Origin: Acidobacteriota bacterium
GTDB taxonomy: Bacteria > Acidobacteriota > Terriglobia > Acidoferrales > 2-02-FULL-67-57
Reading direction: 5' to 3'
Length of the DNA: 12,104 nt
NCBI GenBank assembly: GCA_016210895.1
Contig: JACQTG010000244.1
Coordinates: 1 to 12,104 of the forward strand
Shown here piece by piece: positions 1 through 5,374 of this stretch. The position numbers and the translations under genes are program-made. Below the pieces are notes generated by a model. The model had not been told where the DNA came from and ran no database searches. It saw nothing but the letters and a program-made list of their open reading frames with translations. The first letter of the stretch is position 1, and each line of letters opens with the position of its first letter.

Positions 1-75
1 GGCGCGGGCGAGGAGCGCGAAGGCAAAGGACTCGAGCGCAGCGAGGTCGGCGGCGACAGAAGACACGAGAATCAT
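1..75 (-). CDS. Start of the next phage gene, partial (possible tape measure)
   Basis: An ATG on the minus strand at 73-75 opens a frame without stops to the window edge (25 codons, beginning MILVSSVAADLAALESFAF). The ATG overlaps the TGA of the upstream gene in an ATGA junction, the same tight coupling seen at two other junctions of this operon, which supports a real translationally coupled start. The function cannot be read from 25 residues. By position, after a tail tube gene and a gene in the tail assembly chaperone slot, a tape measure protein is the usual occupant in long-tailed phages; this is inference from gene order only. Confidence 0.6.
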   Translation of the reverse strand, partial: MILVSSVAADLAALESFAFALLARA

Positions 76-986
76 CCGGGCAGCTCGTCGGAAAGAGCCG
101 CGGGCTCCGGGCGGGTGTGAGACCCGGGCTCGGCTACGGGTGTTTCGGGGGCCAGGTCGCCGAAGAGGGCTTGGACGGCGACGCGCTTGTGCCAGGCGTC
201 CATGGACTGGATGACTTCGAGCCTGGAAGCCGGAGGCTGGGTGTTGATGGCATAGCCCTCGACCCCGAGGATGAGCTGGTCGTAGAGGCGGACCAGAGCG
301 GGGAGGCGGGCGGGAATGAGAGCGCGCGGGGCGCGGCTGCCGCGGACGATAACAGTTTCGGCGAGCAGCCGCCGGTAGGCGCGCTCGTGGGCGACCGAGG
401 GCGGGCGGAAGCGGTGCACCAGGCGGGGATAGGCGAGGCCGGCAACGGCGGCCTCGAGCACAACCGGGATTTCCTCGGCAAACAGAGGGAAATGGCCGTT
501 GGGCGAGTCAATCAGGAGCGGCTGGGCAGGCGCGACCAGGGTCAGAGCGTGTACGGCAGCTTCCTTGTGGGAGAGAGGGATGAGCTCTCGCCAGTCCTGC
601 CGCCCACCCACCCCGCTGGCTGGATTCGAAACGATCCTGCCGGCGGAACCTTCATCCGCCGCTAAATCATCGGCGCGACTAGAGTCGTGCCCTGACAGGG
701 GCGTGTAGCCGTCGACGCGGAGGACGAGGCGGCTCCAGAGCTCGAGGGCAGCGTCGGCTGCGCGCATCTCCAGCCGATAGCCGGGCTCATCAGAGTCGGG
801 TGCGGGCGGCAGCTCTTCGAGCGCCGGCTGCAAGGCGGCCTCGTAGGCGAACCAGTCGGCGGGGGCCGGCGGGCGCAGGAGGTGGCAAACGCGGTAGACG
901 CGGCCGGCGTGGGAGACGCGGAGGGAAACCACAAGTTTCTGCGGAGTCAGTTCCAACAACGGTGGCTTGTTTGTCTCTTCAGCCAT
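72..986 (-). CDS. Two-repeat phage protein of unknown function in the tail-chaperone position
   Basis: I do not recognise the family of this 304-residue protein. It is built from two collinear repeat units. Unit 1 has HLLRPP (35-40), ELWSRLVLRVDGY (82-94) and SHKEAAVHAL (139-148); unit 2 has HRFRPP (191-196), RLYDQLILGVEGY (233-245) and WHKRVAVQAL (265-274). Unit 1 carries about 25 extra residues between its second and third motifs, and that stretch (about 113-130) is encoded by a copy of the interspersed box repeat. The ATG at 986 is chosen because upstream in-frame sequence is only intergenic repeat; no clear Shine-Dalgarno precedes it. The gene lies after the tail tube gene and overlaps the next by ATGA, the position where tail assembly chaperones usually sit, so a tail assembly role is possible but inferred. 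The end of the protein is Pro/Glu-rich and probably disordered. Confidence 0.75.
   Translation of the reverse strand: MAEETNKPPLLELTPQKLVVSLRVSHAGRVYRVCHLLRPPAPADWFAYEAALQPALEELPPAPDSDEPGYRLEMRAADAALELWSRLVLRVDGYTPLSGHDSSRADDLAADEGSAGRIVSNPASGVGGRQDWRELIPLSHKEAAVHALTLVAPAQPLLIDSPNGHFPLFAEEIPVVLEAAVAGLAYPRLVHRFRPPSVAHERAYRRLLAETVIVRGSRAPRALIPARLPALVRLYDQLILGVEGYAINTQPPASRLEVIQSMDAWHKRVAVQALFGDLAPETPVAEPGSHTRPEPAALSDELPG
603..650 (-). repeat. Box repeat copy D, inside a coding region
   Basis: This is the same 45-50 nt box as copies A, B and C. On the minus strand it runs from GGTTCCGCCGGCAGGATC to GGGGTGGGTGGG. It lies entirely inside the two-repeat protein gene, in frame, encoding about GSAGRIVSNPASGVGG. 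No companion hairpin with long perfect arms is seen beside this copy, unlike the three intergenic ones. Confidence 0.75.
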
Positions 987-997
987 TGGGTCGCCTA

Positions 998-1091
998 CCC
1001 ACCTGCCCGGCCTGCCGGCAACCAAACGAGCGTGCTGGCGGAACCCGGTCCGGGCGCTGCCGGTTAGGTTTGTCGCGGCTGAAGCCGCGAC
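998..1091 (-). repeat. Box-plus-hairpin repeat copy A
   Basis: The box at 998-1046 has the shared pattern CCCACC ... GCCGGCA ... TGCTGGCGGAACCC (plus strand). It is followed 25 nt later by a perfect hairpin, GTCGCGGCT-GA-AGCCGCGAC (1072-1091). It fills most of the gap between the tail tube stop and the next start. The box edge lies about 12 nt from the ATG at 986, where a Shine-Dalgarno would be expected. No U-tract follows the hairpin on either strand, so it is not a classic intrinsic terminator. Confidence 0.8.
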
Positions 1092-1121
1092 CCACAGGAG
1101 CGGTGGTGCGTGGTTGGTGGC

Positions 1122-2165
1122 TCATGTAGTCAGGAAGGACGGTTCGGTGTTGGTGACAGTGATTTCGAGGGGCTCGAGGCCGGCCTGCTTGAAGACGCCC
1201 GCTTCGCTGATTTCGAGGCGGTAGACCAGGTGGCGGCCCTCGAGGGCGTCGTCCACGGCGGTGAGGCGGACGGCGGGCAGGCGGATGAGGGCGCGGTGGA
1301 CTTCGGGTCCGGGGCCGATTTGGTCGCCGACCAGATTGATCTTCAGCTCGCGCAGGGTGTCGTTCAAGAACAGGGTGAGGATGTCGTCGGCTTCCTTGGC
1401 AAAAAGAGTGAGCGAGGCGGAGACGCGGCGGGGGCCGTACCAGAGGCGGCCGCGGAACTTGGCGGAGCCGGGGAAGTAGCCGAGGTCGGCTTCGAGGTTC
1501 TGGGTGACGCTGACGGACCAGTCGAGGACGCGGTCTTTGATGGAGACGGGCGCGCCCTGGGGCCCGAGGAGGATGTCGGCGTCGGGGCCGAGCAGGAACG
1601 ACTGCGGGGTGAGGGCGGGGAGGCCGCCGGCGAGGGCGCCGTCGGAGGTCGCGCCGCTGCCGATCCAGGCGGCGGCGAGTTCGACCGGGTCGCGGCCGCG
1701 GCCGGAGAGGGAGAATTCGTTGCAGGCCAGCGAGACCAAGCGGCGCTTGAGGTCGGCGGTGAACTCTTCATAGACGGTGGTGGTGGGGGCGTGCTTGGAG
1801 ACCAGGGGGTCGGCGAAGGTGAACTTGTGGTCGTAGGCGGTGGGGTTGCCGGCGGGGTTGGGCTGGGTGGTGGTGACCTTGCCCATGCCGAAGGCGCAGA
1901 CCCAGGCGGAGGTCAAGGAGCTGGCGTCGAAGGAAGTGGAGCGGCGGAGGTCGCGGGTGAGCTCTTCGAGCTCGGTCGAGAACTCGTGGCCTTTGCCGAA
2001 GCCGTCGAGGTCGCTGCGGAAGGACTTCGAGATTTTGCCGACTTCGACGGCGGGCAGGACGACGCGCTTCAAGAGGTTGGCATCGGCGAGCGCGGTGCCG
2101 TAGGTGGTCTCCTTTTTGGTGGAGAAGACCCAGGTGACGTCGAAGGCTCTTTGAGGTTCAAACAT
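1122..2165 (-). CDS. Probable phage tail tube protein
   Basis: A 347-residue protein that would polymerise into the tube of a long tail. The N-terminus (STKKETTYGTALADANL) and a later stretch (RVLDWSVSVTQNLEADLGY, about 219-237) followed by PRRVSASLTLFAKE and an end rich in beta-strand pattern fit phage tail tube or major tail proteins of siphovirus type. No cysteine-rich or membrane segment suggests another role. The start has a good ribosome site (GGAGGT about 4-9 nt upstream of ATG at 2165). It follows the gp37-like gene after about 100 nt, the place where Mu would have gp38 and the sheath. No sheath gene is present in the window, so the tail is probably non-contractile. The family assignment is by pattern and position, not by a diagnostic motif. 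Confidence 0.7.
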   Translation of the reverse strand: MFEPQRAFDVTWVFSTKKETTYGTALADANLLKRVVLPAVEVGKISKSFRSDLDGFGKGHEFSTELEELTRDLRRSTSFDASSLTSAWVCAFGMGKVTTTQPNPAGNPTAYDHKFTFADPLVSKHAPTTTVYEEFTADLKRRLVSLACNEFSLSGRGRDPVELAAAWIGSGATSDGALAGGLPALTPQSFLLGPDADILLGPQGAPVSIKDRVLDWSVSVTQNLEADLGYFPGSAKFRGRLWYGPRRVSASLTLFAKEADDILTLFLNDTLRELKINLVGDQIGPGPEVHRALIRLPAVRLTAVDDALEGRHLVYRLEISEAGVFKQAGLEPLEITVTNTEPSFLTT

Positions 2166-2219
2166 CGCTACCTCCGAGAAAGAGCATGAGCCGCGAGCCG
2201 CGACTTAAACCGGGGGCGA

Positions 2220-2241
2220 GGACAGACAAGAATGTCTGTCC
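2220..2241. repeat. Perfect hairpin repeat (GGACAGACA / TGTCTGTCC)
   Basis: Nine-base perfect arms GGACAGACA and TGTCTGTCC enclose the loop AGAA, followed by CACC. It occupies the gap between the gp37-like and tail tube genes. In one minus-strand frame it reads VGQTFLSV and on the plus strand TDKNVCPT. I recall both as recurrent spurious peptides in bacterial genome annotations, which suggests a genome-wide repeat; only one copy is in the window. There is no T-tract. Confidence 0.65.
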
Positions 2242-2266
2242 CACCGACGGTCGCGTTGTGAGCAGG

Positions 2267-2734
2267 TTAGACATGGAAGTTGCCGCGGACGAGAATCTCC
2301 AGGGAGTAGGCGGAGAAGTCGGAGGTGAAGGACTGGAGCTCCTCAGCGGCCAGCTCGACGAGGGGCTGGAAGCCGGCGCTCGCCAAGCTGAGCCGGGCGC
2401 CGGCGAGCGTGGTCTTGAGGTCGTGCAGGAGCCGGTCAACGCCGAATTCGCTGCCGGGGCCGCCGATTTTTTCTTCTTCGATGCCGCGGAGGTTGCGGGC
2501 CACGGCGAAGAGCAGGAAGCGAGGGGCGTAGTCATAGGTGCGGGCGGCCAGGTCGCGGGAGCGGAGCAGCGAAGAGAGAAAAAAGCTGAGCACAGCGGGC
2601 GGGACGACCACGAAGTTGCCGCGGGCCAGGTCGAAGGAGCGGTCGCTCACCGGCTCGACGGTTTTGACGTAGCTCAGCGCCGGGGCGGTGCGGAGGGTGC
2701 TGAGGAGCGCGGTTTCAATCTCGGCAAGCTTCAT
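2267..2734 (-). CDS. Mu gp37-like protein (DUF1834 family)
   Basis: A 155-residue protein matching the DUF1834/Mu gp37 type in length, order and sequence character. It opens MKLAEIETALLSTLR, has a central TYDYAPRFLLFAVARNLRG segment (about 86-104), and ends with a beta-rich FSAYSLEILVRGNFHV. In Mu-like phages this gene lies among head-to-tail joining and tail genes; its exact biochemical role is not well defined. It overlaps the preceding gpG-like gene by ATGA (ATG at 2732-2734 against TGA at 2731-2733), so the two are probably translationally coupled. A gap of about 100 nt holding a palindromic repeat separates it from the tail tube gene. Confidence 0.8.
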   Translation of the reverse strand: MKLAEIETALLSTLRTAPALSYVKTVEPVSDRSFDLARGNFVVVPPAVLSFFLSSLLRSRDLAARTYDYAPRFLLFAVARNLRGIEEEKIGGPGSEFGVDRLLHDLKTTLAGARLSLASAGFQPLVELAAEELQSFTSDFSAYSLEILVRGNFHV

Positions 2735-3189
2735 GGTGGGGAAGTACCGGGTGCCTGGTTCTCCGTACCCGGCAGGGAAGCGGCGATGGCTTGGGCGGCT
2801 TCTTGCTTATCCGCCTCGGTGAGGACGAGGAAAGGCCGGGCGGGCAGGCCGCGAGCCGGAACGCCGAACTGGTGGGCAGGGGCGTAGGGCAGGTCGGAGG
2901 AAACGACGATGGCGCCGGCTTCGATGCGGGTGCGAACGAAGCGGCGGAGGCGTCCGGTGAGCTCGAGGATCTTCAGGCCCGGCCCGAAGCGCTGCGCCTT
3001 GAAGCGCGCGTAGCGGGGCGAGAGCGGAGTCCAGCGGGCGGGGCGGCCTTCCTCGTCGAAGTTGCGTTCGATGGCGGCGGCGACCACGGGGACGGCAGGA
3101 GCCAGCAGTTCATCCGCGTCCGCGAGGCGCCGGCCGAGGGCGGCGAGGAGCGGCGAGGCGGAATCGAATTCAATGCGCACGCGAAGCAT
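2731..3189 (-). CDS. Phage virion morphogenesis protein (Mu gpG type)
   Basis: A 152-residue protein of the gpG/virion morphogenesis type, needed in Mu relatives for head and tail completion. Typical features are the N-terminal helix-rich half (LADADELLAPAVPVVAAAIERNFDEEG, about 23-49), RWTPLSPRYARFK (52-64), the ILELTGRLRRFV segment (about 74-85), and DLPYAPAHQFGVPARGLPARPFLVLT (about 99-124), the common YA..HQFG....PARPF signature. The frame is open upstream to 3552, but that extension is repeat-derived sequence read through, so I start at ATG 3189. No good Shine-Dalgarno precedes it. It overlaps the gp37-like gene by ATGA. The Pro/Thr-rich end (NQAPGTSPP) looks unstructured. Confidence 0.85.
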   Translation of the reverse strand: MLRVRIEFDSASPLLAALGRRLADADELLAPAVPVVAAAIERNFDEEGRPARWTPLSPRYARFKAQRFGPGLKILELTGRLRRFVRTRIEAGAIVVSSDLPYAPAHQFGVPARGLPARPFLVLTEADKQEAAQAIAASLPGTENQAPGTSPP

Positions 3190-3220
3190 CAGAACAGACC
3201 CAAATTCGAGCGTTGAGTTT

Positions 3221-3313
3221 CCCACCCACCCAGCCCGCCGGCATCCAAGGGAGCCTGCCGGCAGAACCCTACGCAGTTTCTGCCCCGGAGTTCGGCAGGG
3301 CTGAAGCCCTGCC
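3221..3313 (-). repeat. Box-plus-hairpin repeat copy B
   Basis: The box at 3221-3269 (CCCACCCACC ... GCCGGCATCCAAG ... GCCTGCCGGCAGAACCC on plus) is followed 24 nt later by a perfect hairpin, GGCAGGGCT-GA-AGCCCTGCC (3294-3313). It fills the 184-nt gap between the gp36-like stop (3374) and the gpG-like start (3189). The hairpin shares the GGCTGAAGCC core with copy A, but the outer arms differ in a compensated way. Confidence 0.8.
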
Positions 3314-3373
3314 CCGCCAAAGACAGCGGTGAACTGGTGTGAGGTTCTTTTCTGACTGTTCGGGGACGAATCA

Positions 3374-3796
3374 TCAGAAGCCTTCCAGGTTTTCGTCGGA
3401 GAAGGTACGTTCCGGCTCGGTCTTCTTGACGTCAGCCTCAGTCTGCTGGGCGGGGGCGCCCGCGGGCTGGTCGAGGACGGCGCGGGCGGCACTGAGGTCG
3501 CGCAGAAAGGCGAGGGCGGCGTCGCGAGCGGCGAGGGTGGCGTCGCGGACACGCCGCCGACGCTTCTCGAGCTCGTAGATGGCGAGGTCCACGCAGAGCT
3601 GCTTGACCTTCTCGGAGGTTTGCAGGGGCAGGGTGTAGCGGGCGCCGGCGTAGGCGTCTATGGTGGCGGAGGCGGCGTTCAGAGCAGCGTCCACCTTAGC
3701 CGTGTCGACACTGCCCGAGCCGGCGTCGTCTGTCAGTTGTACCAACTCAGCTTGCGTGAGCTGGTTCAGCAAATCGGTTTGCGTCGCGTAGGGCAT
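3374..3796 (-). CDS. Mu gp36-like head completion protein (DUF1320)
   Basis: A 140-residue protein of the gp36/DUF1320 family, which lies after the major capsid gene in Mu-like phages and is thought to act at the head-to-tail connection. The diagnostic opening MPYATQTDLLNQLTQAEL, then a helix with DTAKVDAALNAASATIDAYAGARYTLPL (about 31-58) and LCVDLAIYELEKRRRR (67-82), matches the family. The start at 3796 has an AGGGAG ribosome site about 8 nt upstream. The tail from about 110 (QPAGAPAQQTEADVKKTEPER) is low-complexity and charged. Repeat-filled gaps lie on both sides. Confidence 0.88.
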   Translation of the reverse strand: MPYATQTDLLNQLTQAELVQLTDDAGSGSVDTAKVDAALNAASATIDAYAGARYTLPLQTSEKVKQLCVDLAIYELEKRRRRVRDATLAARDAALAFLRDLSAARAVLDQPAGAPAQQTEADVKKTEPERTFSDENLEGF

Positions 3797-3829
3797 TTGA
3801 TACTCCCTGAGGTCGGCTCAGCCGGCTTT

Positions 3830-3911
3830 CCCACCTGGCCGGCTGGCATCGAAGTGAGCCTGCTGGCGGAACCCGCCCCAGAGCCTGACCCTGACTGACG
3901 TCAGGGTCAGG
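3830..3911 (-). repeat. Box-plus-hairpin repeat copy C
   Basis: The box at 3830-3874 (CCCACC ... CCGGCTGGCATCGAAG ... GCCTGCTGGCGGAACCC on plus) is followed 9 nt later by a hairpin with 12-bp perfect arms, CCTGACCCTGAC / GTCAGGGTCAGG, loop TGAC (3884-3911). It sits between the major capsid stop (3945) and the gp36-like start (3796). Its arm sequence is unrelated to those of copies A and B although the architecture is the same. Confidence 0.8.
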
Positions 3912-3944
3912 GTGTGCGTTTGCCGCGGACGCCGCCGCGCCGGA

Positions 3945-4883
3945 CTAGGCGACGGCGTTCTTAATCAGGTAGCCAGCTTCGACGGCGGCGATCTTCTGGT
4001 CGTAGTAGAAGTGCACGGCCAGCTCGTCGGCCTTGCGGCTGACGGGAGTGGCGCGGCCGATTTCGACGATGAAGCCGCTGGTGGAGCCAGGGGCGCCGGC
4101 CCAGACGAAGCTCTTGCCGAAGCTGGGCTCGCCGAAAGCGGGCGTGGGCGACACATAGCAGAGCACGGCGTGCTTGCCGAAGACGAAGTCCACGGCGCCG
4201 CTGGCGGCAACTTCCAGGGCCGAGGCCACCAGCACCTGCTGGACGTCGAAGATAGAGGCCAGGTCTTCCTCGCGGACGATGCCGACGCGGATGTTCTGGA
4301 CGCGCTCGACCACCTTGGGGTGGTTGCGCAGCTTGGAGAAGACCGGGAAGCCGAGGATGAGGGTGTTGGCGCGGACCCCGGCGTTCTTGGCGATGGTCTC
4401 CTGGCCGGCCTGGATGTCCTCGGTGGGTTTGGAGTTGGTGAAGTCGGACCACTGGGCGGTGCCGGAGAGGGTGGTGTTCTGGGTGACCTGGGCGGTATCG
4501 GTGACGATGGCGGCGAAGAGCTTTTCCTTGCGGAGCAGGATTTTGTCGGTGAGGGTTTCGGTGGCCCACTGTTCGACGTCGCCGGCATCGAAGTTGGCCC
4601 GCTCTTCGTCGGTGATCAGGCGCTCGAGGGCGTGGTCGTCGGCGAAGTAGGTATCGGAGCTGAGCGTCTGGGCGATGCGCTGGGCGGCGGCGCCGGGGGC
4701 GCGCAGGTCGTCCACCAGCGCCTGGAGCTGCTCGGTGCCGAACTTCCAGTACTTGTCGGACTGGCGCTGCACCGGGACGCGGGTGAAGACCTGGTCGGAG
4801 ACGTAGCCGGGGTTGCGGAACTTGACGGCAAAGTTCGAGAGAGCCACATCAATGTGGCCCTGGAGAGGGCTGACGAATGCCAT
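3945..4883 (-). CDS. Phage major capsid protein
   Basis: A 312-residue shell protein, expected to have the HK97 fold. The N-terminal signature (VALSNFAVKFRNPGYVSDQVFTRVPVQRQSDKY, about 13-45) is the common opening of a large group of phage and phage-like capsid proteins with the pattern N.A..F...GY..D.VF..VPV..QS.KY. The middle holds a helical stretch (about 101-127) and NTLILGFPVFSKLRNHPKV (about 173-191), typical of the capsid core. The end (VHFYYDQKIAAVEAGYLIKNAV) is beta-rich, as in this family. The start at 4883 has AGGAGG at 4894-4899. It follows the cement protein after 27 nt, a normal order, and probably gives the most abundant product of the operon. Confidence 0.93.
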   Translation of the reverse strand: MAFVSPLQGHIDVALSNFAVKFRNPGYVSDQVFTRVPVQRQSDKYWKFGTEQLQALVDDLRAPGAAAQRIAQTLSSDTYFADDHALERLITDEERANFDAGDVEQWATETLTDKILLRKEKLFAAIVTDTAQVTQNTTLSGTAQWSDFTNSKPTEDIQAGQETIAKNAGVRANTLILGFPVFSKLRNHPKVVERVQNIRVGIVREEDLASIFDVQQVLVASALEVAASGAVDFVFGKHAVLCYVSPTPAFGEPSFGKSFVWAGAPGSTSGFIVEIGRATPVSRKADELAVHFYYDQKIAAVEAGYLIKNAVA

Positions 4884-4910
4884 GGCTGGGTGTCCTCCTG
4901 GTTGACGGGA

Positions 4911-5300
4911 TCAGACTTTGTAGCGGAAGGGGACGACGGCGAGGTCGAACTTGTCGCCATCGGCCGAGGCCGAAGTGAGGGCGATGCCGACCACCTCGAT
5001 GGTGGTGCCAGCGCCTTCGCCGCCCACGGCTTGCAGCTTGCCGGTCGAGCCGGCCACTTTGACGAAGCTGCCGGCCGTGATGGCGGCGGCGGCGGTGCCG
5101 ACCGCCGGGCCGAGGATGATGACCGGCAGGGCCTTGCCGGCGGCGCTGGCCGCCAGCCCGGTGATGCCCTTGGCGCGGTCGCCGGCGGCCGCGGGCAGCT
5201 TGACCTGGTCGGCCGCGGTGCCCTGGATGACGGCCAGGTCGGCGCCGATGGCGCCTCCTTCGGCCTTTTGGGTGAGAACGATTTCGCCTCCGATTGCCAT
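4911..5300 (-). CDS. Capsid cement/decoration protein (DUF2190-like)
   Basis: A 129-residue small beta-rich protein directly upstream of the major capsid gene, the usual place for the capsid cement protein that binds the outside of the shell. Its sequence fits the DUF2190-like type: short Gly/Ala/Val-rich strands (GGEIVLTQKAEGGAIGADLAVIQG, about 4-27; KGITGLAASAAGKALPVIILGPAV, about 44-67) and an end GDKFDLAVVPFRYKV. The frame is open upstream to 5639, but that stretch lies over the preceding gene and a repeat. The strong ribosome site AAGGAGG (5308-5314) placed 7 nt before ATG 5300 decides the start. Confidence 0.85.
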   Translation of the reverse strand: MAIGGEIVLTQKAEGGAIGADLAVIQGTAADQVKLPAAAGDRAKGITGLAASAAGKALPVIILGPAVGTAAAAITAGSFVKVAGSTGKLQAVGGEGAGTTIEVVGIALTSASADGDKFDLAVVPFRYKV

Positions 5301-5335
5301 TGCATGTCCTCCTTGGTTGCTGATGCGTTCGGTTT

Positions 5336-5365
5336 GAGATCCCTCGCTATCGCTCGGGATGACAG
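5336..5365 (-). repeat. SEAKDL-type repeat, intergenic variant
   Basis: A diverged 30-nt relative of the two identical copies at 5678 and 6581: GAGATCCCTCGCTATCGCTC followed by GGGATGACAG. On the minus strand it would read VIPSDSEGSQ. It fills the gap between the stop of the protease/scaffold gene (5375) and the ribosome site of the cement gene. Confidence 0.7.
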
Positions 5366-5374
5366 CAGCGAGAA

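Noticed and set aside
1072..1091. Hairpin as an intrinsic terminator between tail genes
   Set aside because: No U-tract follows on either strand, and the same architecture recurs as part of a repeat inside an operon that must be read through.
1110..2189. Long plus-strand frame of 359 codons opposite the tail tube gene
   Set aside because: Composition is almost only Gly, Glu, Val, Ala and Asp, the signature of the complement of a GC-rich gene. The minus-strand frame has phage features and a ribosome site.
3190..3552. N-terminal extension of the gpG-like gene to 3552
   Set aside because: The extra codons cover box repeat B and the end of the gp36-like gene; family similarity begins at ATG 3189.
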